Shown here piece by piece: positions 8,554 through 18,610 of a stretch of DNA of 18,610 nt. The translations under genes were made by a program, and so were the position numbers. This DNA comes from Nymphaea colorata (Eukaryota > Streptophyta > Magnoliopsida > Nymphaeales > Nymphaeaceae): NCBI RefSeq assembly GCF_008831285.2, contig NW_022204700.1, positions 1 through 18,610 on the forward strand. The letters run 5' to 3'. Within the stretch, counting starts at the first letter, position 1, and the number at the start of each line of letters is the position of its first letter. Below the pieces are notes generated by a model. It did no database searches. It was not told the DNA's origin and was given only the letters and a program-made list of their open reading frames with translations.

Positions 8554-10403
8554 AGATGTAACAACATGTTCAACTTATTGAACAAACTACAAGGGATCAA
8601 ACTAAACTAATCCATAGGTCTCCTTTACATCCATATAAACTTGTGAGTTTTTATCGTTTAAATCGTTGATCATAGATGTCATAACGAGTGAAACACATTA
8701 GGTTAATTATAAGACACCAAATGAATCACTCAAATCTCATTTATTTTCACACAAACTTGTGATTTGAATTCACTTAATCTAGCAATATGGATGTAACAAC
8801 AAGTTAAGCACATTCAATTAAGTATGTGTGATCATTTGAATCACTTAAATCGCACTTGTATTGATACGAACTTGTGATTTCAATCATTTAGATCGTGCAC
8901 TATAGTTGTAACAATAAATTCAACTCATCGGACTAACTACATGCGTTTGTATCCACATGAACATGTGATTTCAATCATTTAAATCATTCATTATATATGT
9001 ATTCCAAACGAACTTCTGGTATCAAAGCCACTAGGTCATTCTATACGTAAGTAAGAAATGGTCACGCACATTCAATTAAATACAAGTGATCAATTATATG
9101 TAATAACAAGTGAAAATCAATCACTTAATCTCTCTCAATTAAATATAAGTGATCAAATATATGTAATAACAAGTGAAACACATTAGGTTACTTACAAGAC
9201 ACCAAATGAATCACTCCAATATCATTCATTTTCATACAAACCTATGATTTTAATCTACTAAATCATTTAATATAGAGTAACAACAAGTTAAGCACATTCA
9301 ATTACGTATGTGTGATAAAATGAATCACTTAAATCCCACTCGTATTATACGAACTTGTGATTTCAATTCCTTACATCGATCACCAGATGTAAGAACTAGT
9401 TCAACTATTGAACTAACTACAAGGGATCAAACTAATGCATAGGTCTCCTTTATTCCATACAAACTTGTAAGTTTTAATCATTTAAATCATTGATCAAAGA
9501 TGTAATAACAAGTGAAACACAATAGGTTAACTACAAGACACCAAAGAATCACTCAATCTCATTCATTTTCGCACAAACTTGTGATTTCAATCTACTAAAT
9601 CATTTATTATAGACGTAACAACAAGTTAAACACATTCAATTAAGTATGCATGATTATATGAATCACTTAAATCTCACTTGTATTCGTACGAACATGTGAT
9701 TTCAATCCTTTAGAACGTTCCCTATAGATGTAACAACAAATTCAACTCATCGGACTAACTACACGTGTACAAATATAGTGACTTCAACCATTTGAATCCA
9801 TATAAACTTGTGATTTCAACCATTTAAATCATTCATTATAGATGTAATAACAAGTGAAATACATTAGATTAACTATAAGGGACCAATATAGTGACTTGAC
9901 TCTCATTCATTTCCAAACGGACTTCTTTTTTCAAGCCACTAAGTCATTCTATACGTATGTAACAAATGGTTACGCACATTCAATTAAATATAAGTTATCA
10001 AATGTATGTAAGAACAAGTAAAAATGAATCACATAATCTCTTGATTAAACATAAGTGATCAAATGTATGTAATAACAAGTGAAACACATTAAGTTACCTG
10101 TAAGACACCAAATGAATCACTCGAATCCCATTCATTTTCATATAAACCTATGATTTGAATTTACTAAATCATTTAATATAAACGTAACAACAAGTTAAGT
10201 ACATTCAATTAAATATGCGTGATCAATTGAATCACTTAAATCCCACTCGTATTGATGTGAACTTGTGCATCGATCACTATAGATGTAACAACATGTTCAA
10301 CTTATCGTACAAACTAGAAAGGATCAAACTAATGCATAGGTCTCCTTTATATCCATATAAACTTGTGAGTTTTAATTATTTAAATCATTGATCATGGATG
10401 TAA

Positions 10404-10807
10404 TAACATGTGAAACACGTTAGGTTAACTATAAGACACAAATGAATCACTCGAATCACATTCATTTTCATACAAACTTGTGATTTCAGTTCACTTAATC
10501 AAGCAACATGGATGTAACAATAAGTTAAGCACATTCAATTAGTATGTGTGATCATTTGAATCACTTAAATCGCACTTGTATTGATACGAACTTGTAATTT
10601 CAATCCTTTAGATCGTGCACTATAGTCGTACCAATACGAGTCAGATTTAAGTGATTCATATGATCACGCATACTTTATTGAATGTACTTGACTTATTGTT
10701 ATATCCATGTTAAATGATTTAGTAGATTGAAATCACAGGCTTGCATGAAAATGAATGAGATTTGAGTGATTCATTTGGTGCCCTATTGTTAACCTAATTC
10801 ACTTGTT
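10404..10807. repeat. Large imperfect palindrome, copy 3
   Basis: Left arm 10404-10590, right arm 10626-10807. The left joint reads actatagtcgtacc here and in copy 4, against actatattcgtacc in copies 1 and 2. Confidence 0.8.
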
Positions 10808-11650
10808 AAGCACATTCAATTAAATTACAAGTGAAACACATTAGGTTAACTATATGACACCAAATGAATCACTTGTTAAGGACATCCGTATTAAGAATCA
10901 TTATAAATGTAACAACTAGTGAAACACATTAGGTAAACCATAAGACACCAAATGAATCACTCGAATCTCATTCATTTTCATACAACTTGTGATTTCGATC
11001 TACTAAATCATTTAATATAGATGTAACAACAAGTTAAACACATTCAATTAAGCATGCATGATCATATGAATCATTTAAATCTCACTTGTATTGGTACGAA
11101 CGCGTGATTTCAATCCTTTAGATCGTTCACTATAGATGTAACAACAAATTCAACTCATCGGACTAATTACACGCATTCAAAGTAATGCATAGATCCCATT
11201 TGTATCCATATGAACTTGCGATTTCAATCATTCAAATCATTCATTATAGATGTAATAACAAGTGAAATACACTAGATTAACTGTAAGGGACCAACTTAAT
11301 GACCTGACTCTCATTCATTTCCAAACGAACTTCTTATTTCAAGCCACTAAGTCATTCTATACGTATGTAACAAATGGCTACGCACACTCAATTAAATATA
11401 TTGATCAAATATATGTAATAACAAGTGAAAATGAATCATTTAATCTCTCAATTAAATATATGTGATCAAATATATGTAATAACAAGTGAAACATATTAGG
11501 TTACCTACAAGACACCAAATGAATCACTCAAATCTCATTCATTTCCATACAAACCTATGATTTCAATATACTAAATCATTTAATATAGACGTAACAACAA
11601 GTTAAGCACATTCAATTAAGTATGCGTGATCAAATGAATCACTTAAATCT

Positions 11651-11700
11651 CACTCGTATCGAGACGAGTGATTTAGTGTGCGTATGGATACAAATGAATG
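11651..11700. repeat. Small hairpin plus inverted fragment, copy 3
   Basis: Same foldback, stem at 11651-11670, identical loop. Confidence 0.8.
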
Positions 11701-13555
11701 AGATGTAACAACATGTTCAACTTATTGAACAAACTACAAGGGATCAAACTAAACTAATCCATAGGTCTCCTTTACATCCATATAAACTTGTGAGTTTTTA
11801 TCGTTTAAATCGTTGATCATAGATGTCATAACGAGTGAAACACATTAGGTTAATTATAAGACACCAAATGAATCACTCAAATCTCATTTATTTTCACACA
11901 AACTTGTGATTTGAATTCACTTAATCTAGCAATATGGATGTAACAACAAGTTAAGCACATTCAATTAAGTATGTGTGATCATTTGAATCACTTAAATCGC
12001 ACTTGTATTGATACGAACTTGTGATTTCAATCATTTAGATCGTGCACTATAGTTGTAACAATAAATTCAACTCATCGGACTAACTACAGCGTTTGTATCC
12101 ACATGAACATGTGATTTCAATCATTTAAATCATTCATTATATATGTATTCCAAACGAACTTCTGGTATCAAAGCCACTAGGTCATTCTATACGTAAGTAA
12201 GAAATGGTCACGCACATTCAATTAAATACAAGTGATCAATTATATGTAATAACAAGTGAAAATCAATCACTTAATCTCTCAATTAAATATAAGTGATCAA
12301 ATATATGTAATAACAAGTGAAACACATTAGGTTACTTACAAGACACCAAATGAATCACTCCAATATCATTCATTTTCATACAAACCTATGATTTTAATCT
12401 ACTAAATCATTTAATATAGACGTAACAACAAGTTAAGCACATTCAATTACGTATGTGTGATAAAATGAATCACTTAAATCCCACTCGTATTGATACGAAC
12501 TTGTGATTTCAATTCCTTACATCGATCACCATAGATGTAAGAACTAGTTCAACTTATTGAACTAACTACAAGGGATCAAACTAATGCATAGGTCTCCTTT
12601 ATATCCATACAAACTTGTAAGTTTTAATCATTTAAATCATTGATCAAAGATGTAATAACAAGTGAAACACAATAGGTTAACTACAAGACACCAAATGAAT
12701 CACTCGAATCTCATTCATTTTCGCACAAACTTGTGATTTCAATCTACTAAATCATTTATTATAGACGTAACAACAAGTTAAACACATTCAATTAAGTATG
12801 CATGATTATATGAATCACTTAAATCTCACTTGTATTCGTACGAACATGTGATTTCAATCCTTTAGAACGTTCCCTATAGATGTAACAACAAATTCAACTC
12901 ATCGGACTAACTACACGTGTACAAATATAGTGACTTCAACCATTTGTATCCATATAAACTTGTGATTTCAACCATTTAAATCATTCATTATAGATGTAAT
13001 AACAAGTGAAATACATTAGATTAACTATAAGGGACCAATATAGTGACTTGACTCTCATTCATTTCCAAACGGACTTCTTTTTTCAAGCCACTAAGTCATT
13101 CTATACGTATGTAACAAATGGTTACGCACATTCAATTAAATATAAGTTATCAAATGTATGTAAGAACAAGTAAAAATGAATCACATAATCTCTCGATTAA
13201 ACATAAGTGATCAAATGTATGTAATAACAAGTGAAACACATTAAGTTACCTGTAAGACACCAAATGAATCACTCGAATCCCATTCATTTTCATATAAACC
13301 TATGATTTGAATTTACTAAATCATTTAATATAAACGTAACAACAAGTTAAGTACATTCAATTAAATATGCGTGATCAATTGAATCACTTAAATCCCACTC
13401 GTATTGATGTGAACTTGTGCATCGATCACTATAGATGTAACAACATGTTCAACTTATCGTACAAACTAGAAAGGATCAAACTAATGCATAGGTCTCCTTT
13501 ATATCCATATAAACTTGTGAGTTTTAATTATTTAAATCATTGATCATGGATGTAA

Positions 13556-13960
13556 TAACATGTGAAACACGTTAGGTTAACTATAAGACACCAAATGAAT
13601 CACTCGAATCACATTCATTTTCATACAAACTTGTGATTTCAGTTCACTTAATCAAGCAACATGGATGTAACAATAAGTTAAGCACATTCAATTAGTATGT
13701 GTGATCATTTGAATCACTTAAATCGCACTTGTATTGATACGAACTTGTAATTTCAATCCTTTAGATCGTGCACTATAGTCGTACCAATACGAGTCAGATT
13801 TAAGTGATTCATATGATCACGCATACTTTATTGAATGTACTTGACTTATTGTTATATCCATGTTAAATGATTTAGTAGATTGAAATCACAGGCTTGCATG
13901 AAAATGAATGAGATTTGAGTGATTCATTTGGTGCCCTATTGTTAACCTAATTCACTTGTT
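13556..13960. repeat. Large imperfect palindrome, copy 4
   Basis: Left arm 13556-13743, right arm 13779-13960, with the same joints as in copy 3. Confidence 0.8.
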
Positions 13961-14804
13961 AAGCACATTCAATTAAATTACAAGTGAAACACATTAGGTT
14001 AACTATATGACACCAAATGAATCACTTGTTAAGGACATCCGTATTAAGAATCATTATAAATGTAACAACTAGTGAAACACATTAGGTAAACCATAAGACA
14101 CCAAATGAATCACTCGAATCTCATTCATTTTCATACAAACTTGTGATTTCGATCTACTAAATCATTTAATATAGATGTAACAACAAGTTAAACACATTCA
14201 ATTAAGCATGCATGATCATATGAATCATTTAAATCTCACTTGTATTGGTACGAACGCGTGATTTCAATCCTTTAGATCGTTCACTATAGATGTAACAACA
14301 AATTCAACTCATCGGACTAATTACACGCATTCAAAGTAATGCATAGATCCCATTTGTATCCATATGAACTTGCGATTTCAATCATTTAAATCATTCATTA
14401 TAGATGTAATAACAAGTGAAATACACTAGATTAACTGTAAGGGACCAACTTAATGACCTGACTCTCATTCATTTCCAAACGAACTTCTTATTTCAAGCCA
14501 CTAAGTCATTCTATACGTATGTAACAAATGGCTACGCACACTCAATTAAATATATTGATCAAATATATGTAATAACAAGTGAAAATGAATCATTTAATCT
14601 CTCAATTAAATATATGTGATCAAATATATGTAATAACAAGTGAAACATATTAGGTTACCTACAAGACACCAAATGAATCACTCAAATCTCATTCATTTCC
14701 ATACAAACCTATGATTTCAATATACTAAATCATTTAATATAGACGTAACAACAAGTTAAGCACATTCAATTAAGTATGCGTGATCAAATGAATCACTTAA
14801 ATCT

Positions 14805-14854
14805 CACTCGTATCGAGACGAGTGATTTAGTGTGCGTATGGATACAAATGAATG
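14805..14854. repeat. Small hairpin plus inverted fragment, copy 4
   Basis: Same foldback, stem at 14805-14824, identical loop. Confidence 0.8.
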
Positions 14855-16240
14855 AGATGTAACAACATGTTCAACTTATTGAACAAACTACAAGGATCAA
14901 ACTAAACTAATCCATAGGTCTCCTTTACATCCATATAAACTTGTGAGTTTTTATCGTTTAAATCGTTGATCATAGATGTCATAACGAGTGAAACACATTA
15001 GGTTAATTATAAGACACCAAATGAATCACTCAAATCTCATTTATTTTCACACAAACTTGTGATTTGAATTCACTTAATCTAGCAATATGGATGTAACAAC
15101 AAGTTAAGCACATTCAATTAAGTATGTGTGATCATTTGAATCACTTAAATCGCACTTGTATTGATACGAACTTGTGATTTCAATCATTTAGATCGTGCAC
15201 TATAGTTGTAACAATAAATTCAACTCATCGGACTAACTACACGCGTTTGTATCCACATGAACATGTGATTTCAATCATTTAAATCATTCATTATATATGT
15301 ATTCCAAACGAACTTCTGGTATCAAAGCCACTAGGTCATTCTATACGTAAGTAAGAAATGGTCACGCACATTCAATTAAATACAAGTGATCAATTATATG
15401 TAATAACAAGTGAAAATGAATCACTTAATCTCTCAATTAAATATAAGTGATCAAATATATGTAATAACAAGTGAAACACATTAGGTTACTTACAAGACAC
15501 CAAATGAATCACTCCAATATCATTCATTTTCATACAAACCTATGATTTTAATCTACTAAATCATTTAATATAGACGTAACAACAAGTTAAGCACATTCAA
15601 TTACGTATGTGTGATAAAATGAATCACTTAAATCCCACTCGTATTGATACGAACTTGTGATTTCAATTCCTTACATCGATCACCATAGATGTAAGAACTA
15701 GTTCAACTTATTGAACTAACTACAAGGGATCAAACTAATGCATAGGTCTCCTTTATATCCATACAAACTTGTAAGTTTTAATCATTTAAATCATTGATCA
15801 AAGATGTAATAACAAGTGAAACACAATAGTTAACTACAAGACACCAAATGAATCACTCGAATCTCATTCATTTTCGCACAAACTTGTGATTTCAATCTAC
15901 TAAATCATTATTATAGACGTAACAACAAGTTAAACACATTCAATTAAGTATGCATGATTATATGAATCACTTAAATCTCACTTGTATTCGTACGAACATG
16001 TGATTTCAATCCTTTAGAACGTTCCTATAGATGTAACAACAAATTCAACTCATCGGACTAACTACACGTGTACAAATATAGTGACTTCAACCATTTGATC
16101 CATATAAACTTGTGATTTCAACCATTTAAATCATTCATTATAGATTAATAACAAGTGAAATACATTAGATTAACTATAAGGGACCAATATAGTGACTTGA
16201 CTCATTCATTTCCAAACGGACTTCTTTTTCAAGCCACTAA

Positions 16241-17007
16241 GTCATTCTATACGTATGTAACAAATGGTTACGCACATTCAATTAAATATAAGTTATCAAA
16301 TGTATGTAAGAACAAGTAAAAATGAATCACATAATCTCGATTAAACATAAGTGATCAAATGTATGTAATAACAAGTGAAACACATTAAGTTACCGTAAGA
16401 CACCAAATGAATCACTCGAATCCCATTCATTTTCATATAAACCTATGATTGAATTTACTAAATCATTTAATATAAACGTAACAACAAGTTAAGTACATTC
16501 AATTAAAATATGCGTGATCAATTGAATCACTTAAATCCCACTCGTATTGATGTGAACTTGTGCATCGATCACTATAGATGTAACAATATGTTCAACTTAT
16601 CGTACAAACTAGAAAGGATCAAACTAAGTCATTCTAACGTATGTAACAAATGGTTACGCACATTCAATTAAATATAATTATCAAATGTATGCAGAACAAT
16701 AAAAATGAATCACATAATCCTCGATTAAACATATGATCAAATGTATGTAATAACAAGTGAAACACATTAAGTTACCTGTAAGACACCAAAATGAATCACT
16801 CGAATCCCATTCATTTCATATAAACCTATGATTTGAATTTACTAAATCATTTAATATAAACGTAACAACAATTAATACATTCAATTAAATATGCGTGATC
16901 AATTGAATAACTTAAATATCAGTCGTATTGATATGAACTTGTGCATCGATCACAATAGATGTAACAACATGTTCAACTTATCGTACAAACTAGAAAGGAC
17001 AAACTAA
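16241..17007 (+). repeat. 387-bp internal tandem duplication in copy 5
   Basis: The segment starting gtcattctat at 16241 (two partial monomers, B, A and part of C) starts again at 16628. The first pass runs into ggatcaaactaa and, instead of continuing with tgcatagg as in all other copies, jumps back to gtcattct. The second pass then continues normally with actaatgcatag near 17000. The joint shares ACTAA with the parental site (16236-16240 and 16623-16627), which fits unequal exchange or replication slippage at a microhomology. The second pass has more small deletions than the first. Confidence 0.85.
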
Positions 17008-17074
17008 TGCATAGTCTCCTTTATATCCATATAAACTGTGAGTTTAATTATTTTAAATCATATCATGGATGTAA

Positions 17075-17468
17075 TAACAAGTGAAACACTTAGGTTAACT
17101 ATAAGACACCAAATGAATCACTCGATCACATCCATTTCATACAAACTGTATTTCAGTTAACTTAATCAAGCAACATCGATGTAGCAATAAGTTAAGCACA
17201 TTCAATTAAGTATGTGTGATCATTTGAATCACTTAAATCGCACTGTATTGATACAAACTTTATTTCAATCATTTAATCGTGACTATAGCGTACAATATGA
17301 GTCAGATTTAAGTGATTCATATGATCACGCATACTTTATTGAATGTACTTGACTTATTGTTATATCCATGTTAAATGATTTAGTAGATTGAAATCACAGG
17401 GCTAAAATGAAAATGAATGAGATTTGAGTGTTATTTGGTGCCCTATTGTTAACCCTAATTCACTTGTT
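17075..17468. repeat. Large imperfect palindrome, copy 5
   Basis: Left arm 17075-17256, right arm 17288-17468. Both arms carry several one-base deletions, for example gcgtacaatatgag at the start of the right arm, so pairing is weaker than in copies 1-4. Confidence 0.75.
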
Positions 17469-18304
17469 AAGCACATTCAATTAAATTACAAGTGAAACAC
17501 ATTAGGTTAACTATATGACACCAAATGAATCACTTGTTAAGGACATCCGTATTAAGAATCATATAAATGTAACAACTAGAGAAACACATTATGTAACCAT
17601 AAGACACCAAATGAATCACTCGAATCTCATTCATTTTCATACAAACTGTGATTTCGATCTACTAAATCATTTAATATAGATGTACAACAAGTTAAACACA
17701 TTCAATTAAGCATGCATGATCATATGAATCATTTAAATCTCACTTGTATTGGTACGAACGCGTGATTTCAATCCTTTAGATCGTTCACTATAGATGTAAC
17801 AAGAAATTCAACTCATCGGACTAATTACACGCATTCAAAGTAATGCATAGATCCCATTTGTATCCATATGAACTGCGATTTCAATCATTAAAATCATTCA
17901 TTATAGATGTAATGACAAGTGAAATACACCAGATTAACTGTAAGGACCAACTTAATGACCTGACTCCATTCATTTCCAGACGAACTTCTTATTTCAAGCC
18001 ACTAAGTCATTCTATACGTATGTAACAAATAGCTACACACACTCTATTAAATATATTGATCAAATATATGTAATAAAAGTGAAAATGAATCATTTAATCT
18101 CTCAATTAAATATATGTGATCAAATATATGTAATAACAAGTGAAACATATTAGGTTACCTACAGACACCAAAATGAATCACTCAAATCTCATTCATTTTC
18201 ATACAAAACCTATGATTTCAATATACTAAATCATTAATATAGACGTAACAACAAGTTAAGCACATTCAATTAAGTATACGTGATCAAATGAATCACTTAA
18301 ATCT

Positions 18305-18354
18305 CACTCGTATTGAGACGAGTGATTTAGTGTGCGTATAGATACAAATGAATG
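18305..18354. repeat. Small hairpin plus inverted fragment, copy 5
   Basis: Same foldback, stem at 18305-18324. The loop has one change (attgag), but the 7-bp stem is intact although the rest of this copy is rich in indels. Confidence 0.8.
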
Positions 18355-18568
18355 AGATGTAACAACATGTTCAACTTATTGAACAAACTACAAGGATCAA
18401 ACTAAACTAATCCATAGGTCTCCTTTACATCCATATAAACTTGTGAGTTTTTATCGTTTAAATCGTTGATCATAGATGTCATAACGAGTGAAACACATTA
18501 GGTATAATTATAAGACACACCATGAATCACTCATCTCATTTATTTTCACACAAACTTGTTTGAATTTA

Positions 18569-18610
18569 CTTAATCTAGCAATATGGATGTAACAACAAGT
18601 TAAGCACATT
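18569..18610 (+). repeat. Start of higher-order repeat copy 6 (42 bp seen)
   Basis: The landmark cttaatctagc and the first A anchor (18589) are present, so the array continues beyond the window. Confidence 0.9.

Larger units (their letters stand above)
5624..8772 (+). repeat. Higher-order repeat copy 2 (3149 bp)
   Basis: Nearly identical to copy 1, with the same block order: block 1 5644-6471 (828 bp), block 2 6472-7367 (896 bp), foldback module 7368-7877 (510 bp), block 3 7878-8792 (915 bp). It shares with copy 3 the two-base-shorter-looking word accaaagaatc (about 6395 and 9540), where copies 1, 4 and 5 have accaaatgaatc. This links it to the left half of copy 3. Confidence 0.9.
8773..11919 (+). 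repeat. Higher-order repeat copy 3 (3147 bp), mosaic of two subfamilies
   Basis: Blocks: 8793-9614, 9615-10513, foldback module 10514-11022, 11023-11939. The left part carries copy 1/2 variants: tctctctcaatt near 9128, accaaagaatc at about 9540, and T at 10042 in ctcttgatt. The right part carries copy 4/5 variants: catttaatataaacg near 10170, attgatcatgg at 10388, actatagtcgtacc near 10620, attacacgcattc near 11166, accaacttaatg near 11291. A patch of single-base deletions lies at about 9275-9560 (for example cgtattatacg and caactattgaac). Confidence 0.9.
11920..15072 (+). repeat. Higher-order repeat copy 4 (3153 bp)
   Basis: Intact copy: block 1 11940-12766 (827 bp), block 2 12767-13666 (900 bp), foldback module 13667-14176 (510 bp), block 3 14177-15092 (916 bp). 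It defines, with copy 5, the second variant set: tctctcaatt shorter by one CT, ctcgaatctc near 12704, ctctcgatt near 13190. It contains a 67-codon open frame at 14416-14619 identical to one in copy 3. That is a by-product of repeat identity, not a gene. Confidence 0.9.
15073..18568 (+). repeat. Higher-order repeat copy 5 (3496 bp), enlarged and indel-rich
   Basis: Blocks: 15093-15918 (826 bp), 15919-17180 (1262 bp instead of about 900), foldback module 17181-17681 (501 bp), 17682-18588 (907 bp). The extra length comes from a 387-bp internal duplication. From about 15825 on, one- and two-base deletions against copies 1-4 are frequent: caatagttaac, gttcctatag, tagattaataac, ttaccgtaag, atgattgaattt. 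Without the duplication the unit would be about 40 bp shorter than the others. Confidence 0.9.
2468..18610. repeat. AT-rich satellite array with 115-bp monomer and 3.15-kb higher-order repeat
   Basis: The whole stretch is tandem repeat and holds no gene I can support. An anchor gtaacaac or gtaataac recurs with steps of 115, 115, 115, 115, 115, 114, 115 (for example 2858, 2973, 3088, 3203, 3318, 3433, 3547, 3662). Three monomer types can be told apart after the anchor: A (aagttaagcacattcaatta), C (ttcaactcatcggactaac) and B (aagtgaaacacattaggtta). They share a second half containing tgatttcaatc and aaatcatt. The order A-C-B is repeated, giving trimers of about 345 bp. The landmark cttaatctagc recurs at 2468, 5624, 8773, 11920, 15073 and 18569, which sets the higher-order period. 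I do not recognise the family by name. Confidence 0.95.

Noticed and set aside
11262-11465. Two identical 67-codon open frames (also at 14416-14619)
   Set aside because: They lie in the same place of copies 3 and 4 and are identical only because the repeat units are. In copies 1 and 2 the frame is disrupted by single-base changes. It has no homology-like features.
17843-18025. 60-codon open frame on the plus strand
   Set aside because: It falls in the satellite's C and D monomers, is broken in other copies, and exists only through local indels.
2468-18610. CRISPR array
   Set aside because: Regular repeats are present, but the whole 115-bp unit is repeated, with no unique spacers, and the DNA is eukaryotic in character.
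2468-18610. Functional centromere or CENP-B-type binding box
   Set aside because: The higher-order structure resembles centromeric arrays, but no known protein-binding box was recognised and many plant satellites are not centromeric. The sequence alone cannot decide.

Overview
The window is nuclear DNA from a flowering plant, judging by the plant-type promoter layout and an AT-rich satellite with a monomer in the usual plant size range. The species cannot be named from the sequence. It has two unlike parts that meet at about position 2468. No protein-based system is visible. The unusual content is the architecture of the satellite array.

Positions 1-2467 are single-copy DNA. The minus strand looks like the 5' part of an intron-containing gene: a TATAAATA box at 1985-1992, a CT-rich leader without ATG codons, a telo-box-like motif, a likely leader intron, and one short exon (1080-964) that is open in only one of three frames. 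The product is not recognised. Upstream of this promoter lie a GC-rich minisatellite (2141-2274) and a foldback-rich stretch (2278-2467) that ends exactly where the satellite starts. It may be a transposon remnant.

Positions 2468-18610 are one uninterrupted satellite array. Reading it by a recurring anchor (gtaacaac/gtaataac) gives four nested levels. (1) A monomer of 115 bp; the spacing is 115 over and over, rarely 114. (2) Three monomer types, called A, C and B here, which follow each other as an A-C-B trimer of about 345 bp. (3) A block of about 0.83-0.92 kb with the order A-C-D-h-h-B-A-C-B, where D is a B variant and h are partial monomers of about 49 and 61 bp. (4) A higher-order repeat (HOR) of about 3.15 kb made of two blocks, a foldback module of about 510 bp with two monomers in inverted orientation, and a third block. 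Five HOR copies and the first 42 bp of a sixth are present, with lengths 3156, 3149, 3147, 3153 and 3496 bp.

The copies tell a history. Copies 1 and 2 share one set of variants, copies 4 and 5 another. Copy 3 switches from the first set to the second inside an interval of about 130 bp, so it looks like a recombinant. Copy 5 carries a 387-bp internal tandem duplication with ACTAA at the joint, and is much richer in one- and two-base deletions than the other copies, which could be real decay or poor consensus. The array holds no supportable protein gene. Its possible roles (pericentromeric or other heterochromatin, source of hairpin RNA, cruciform sites) are inference.
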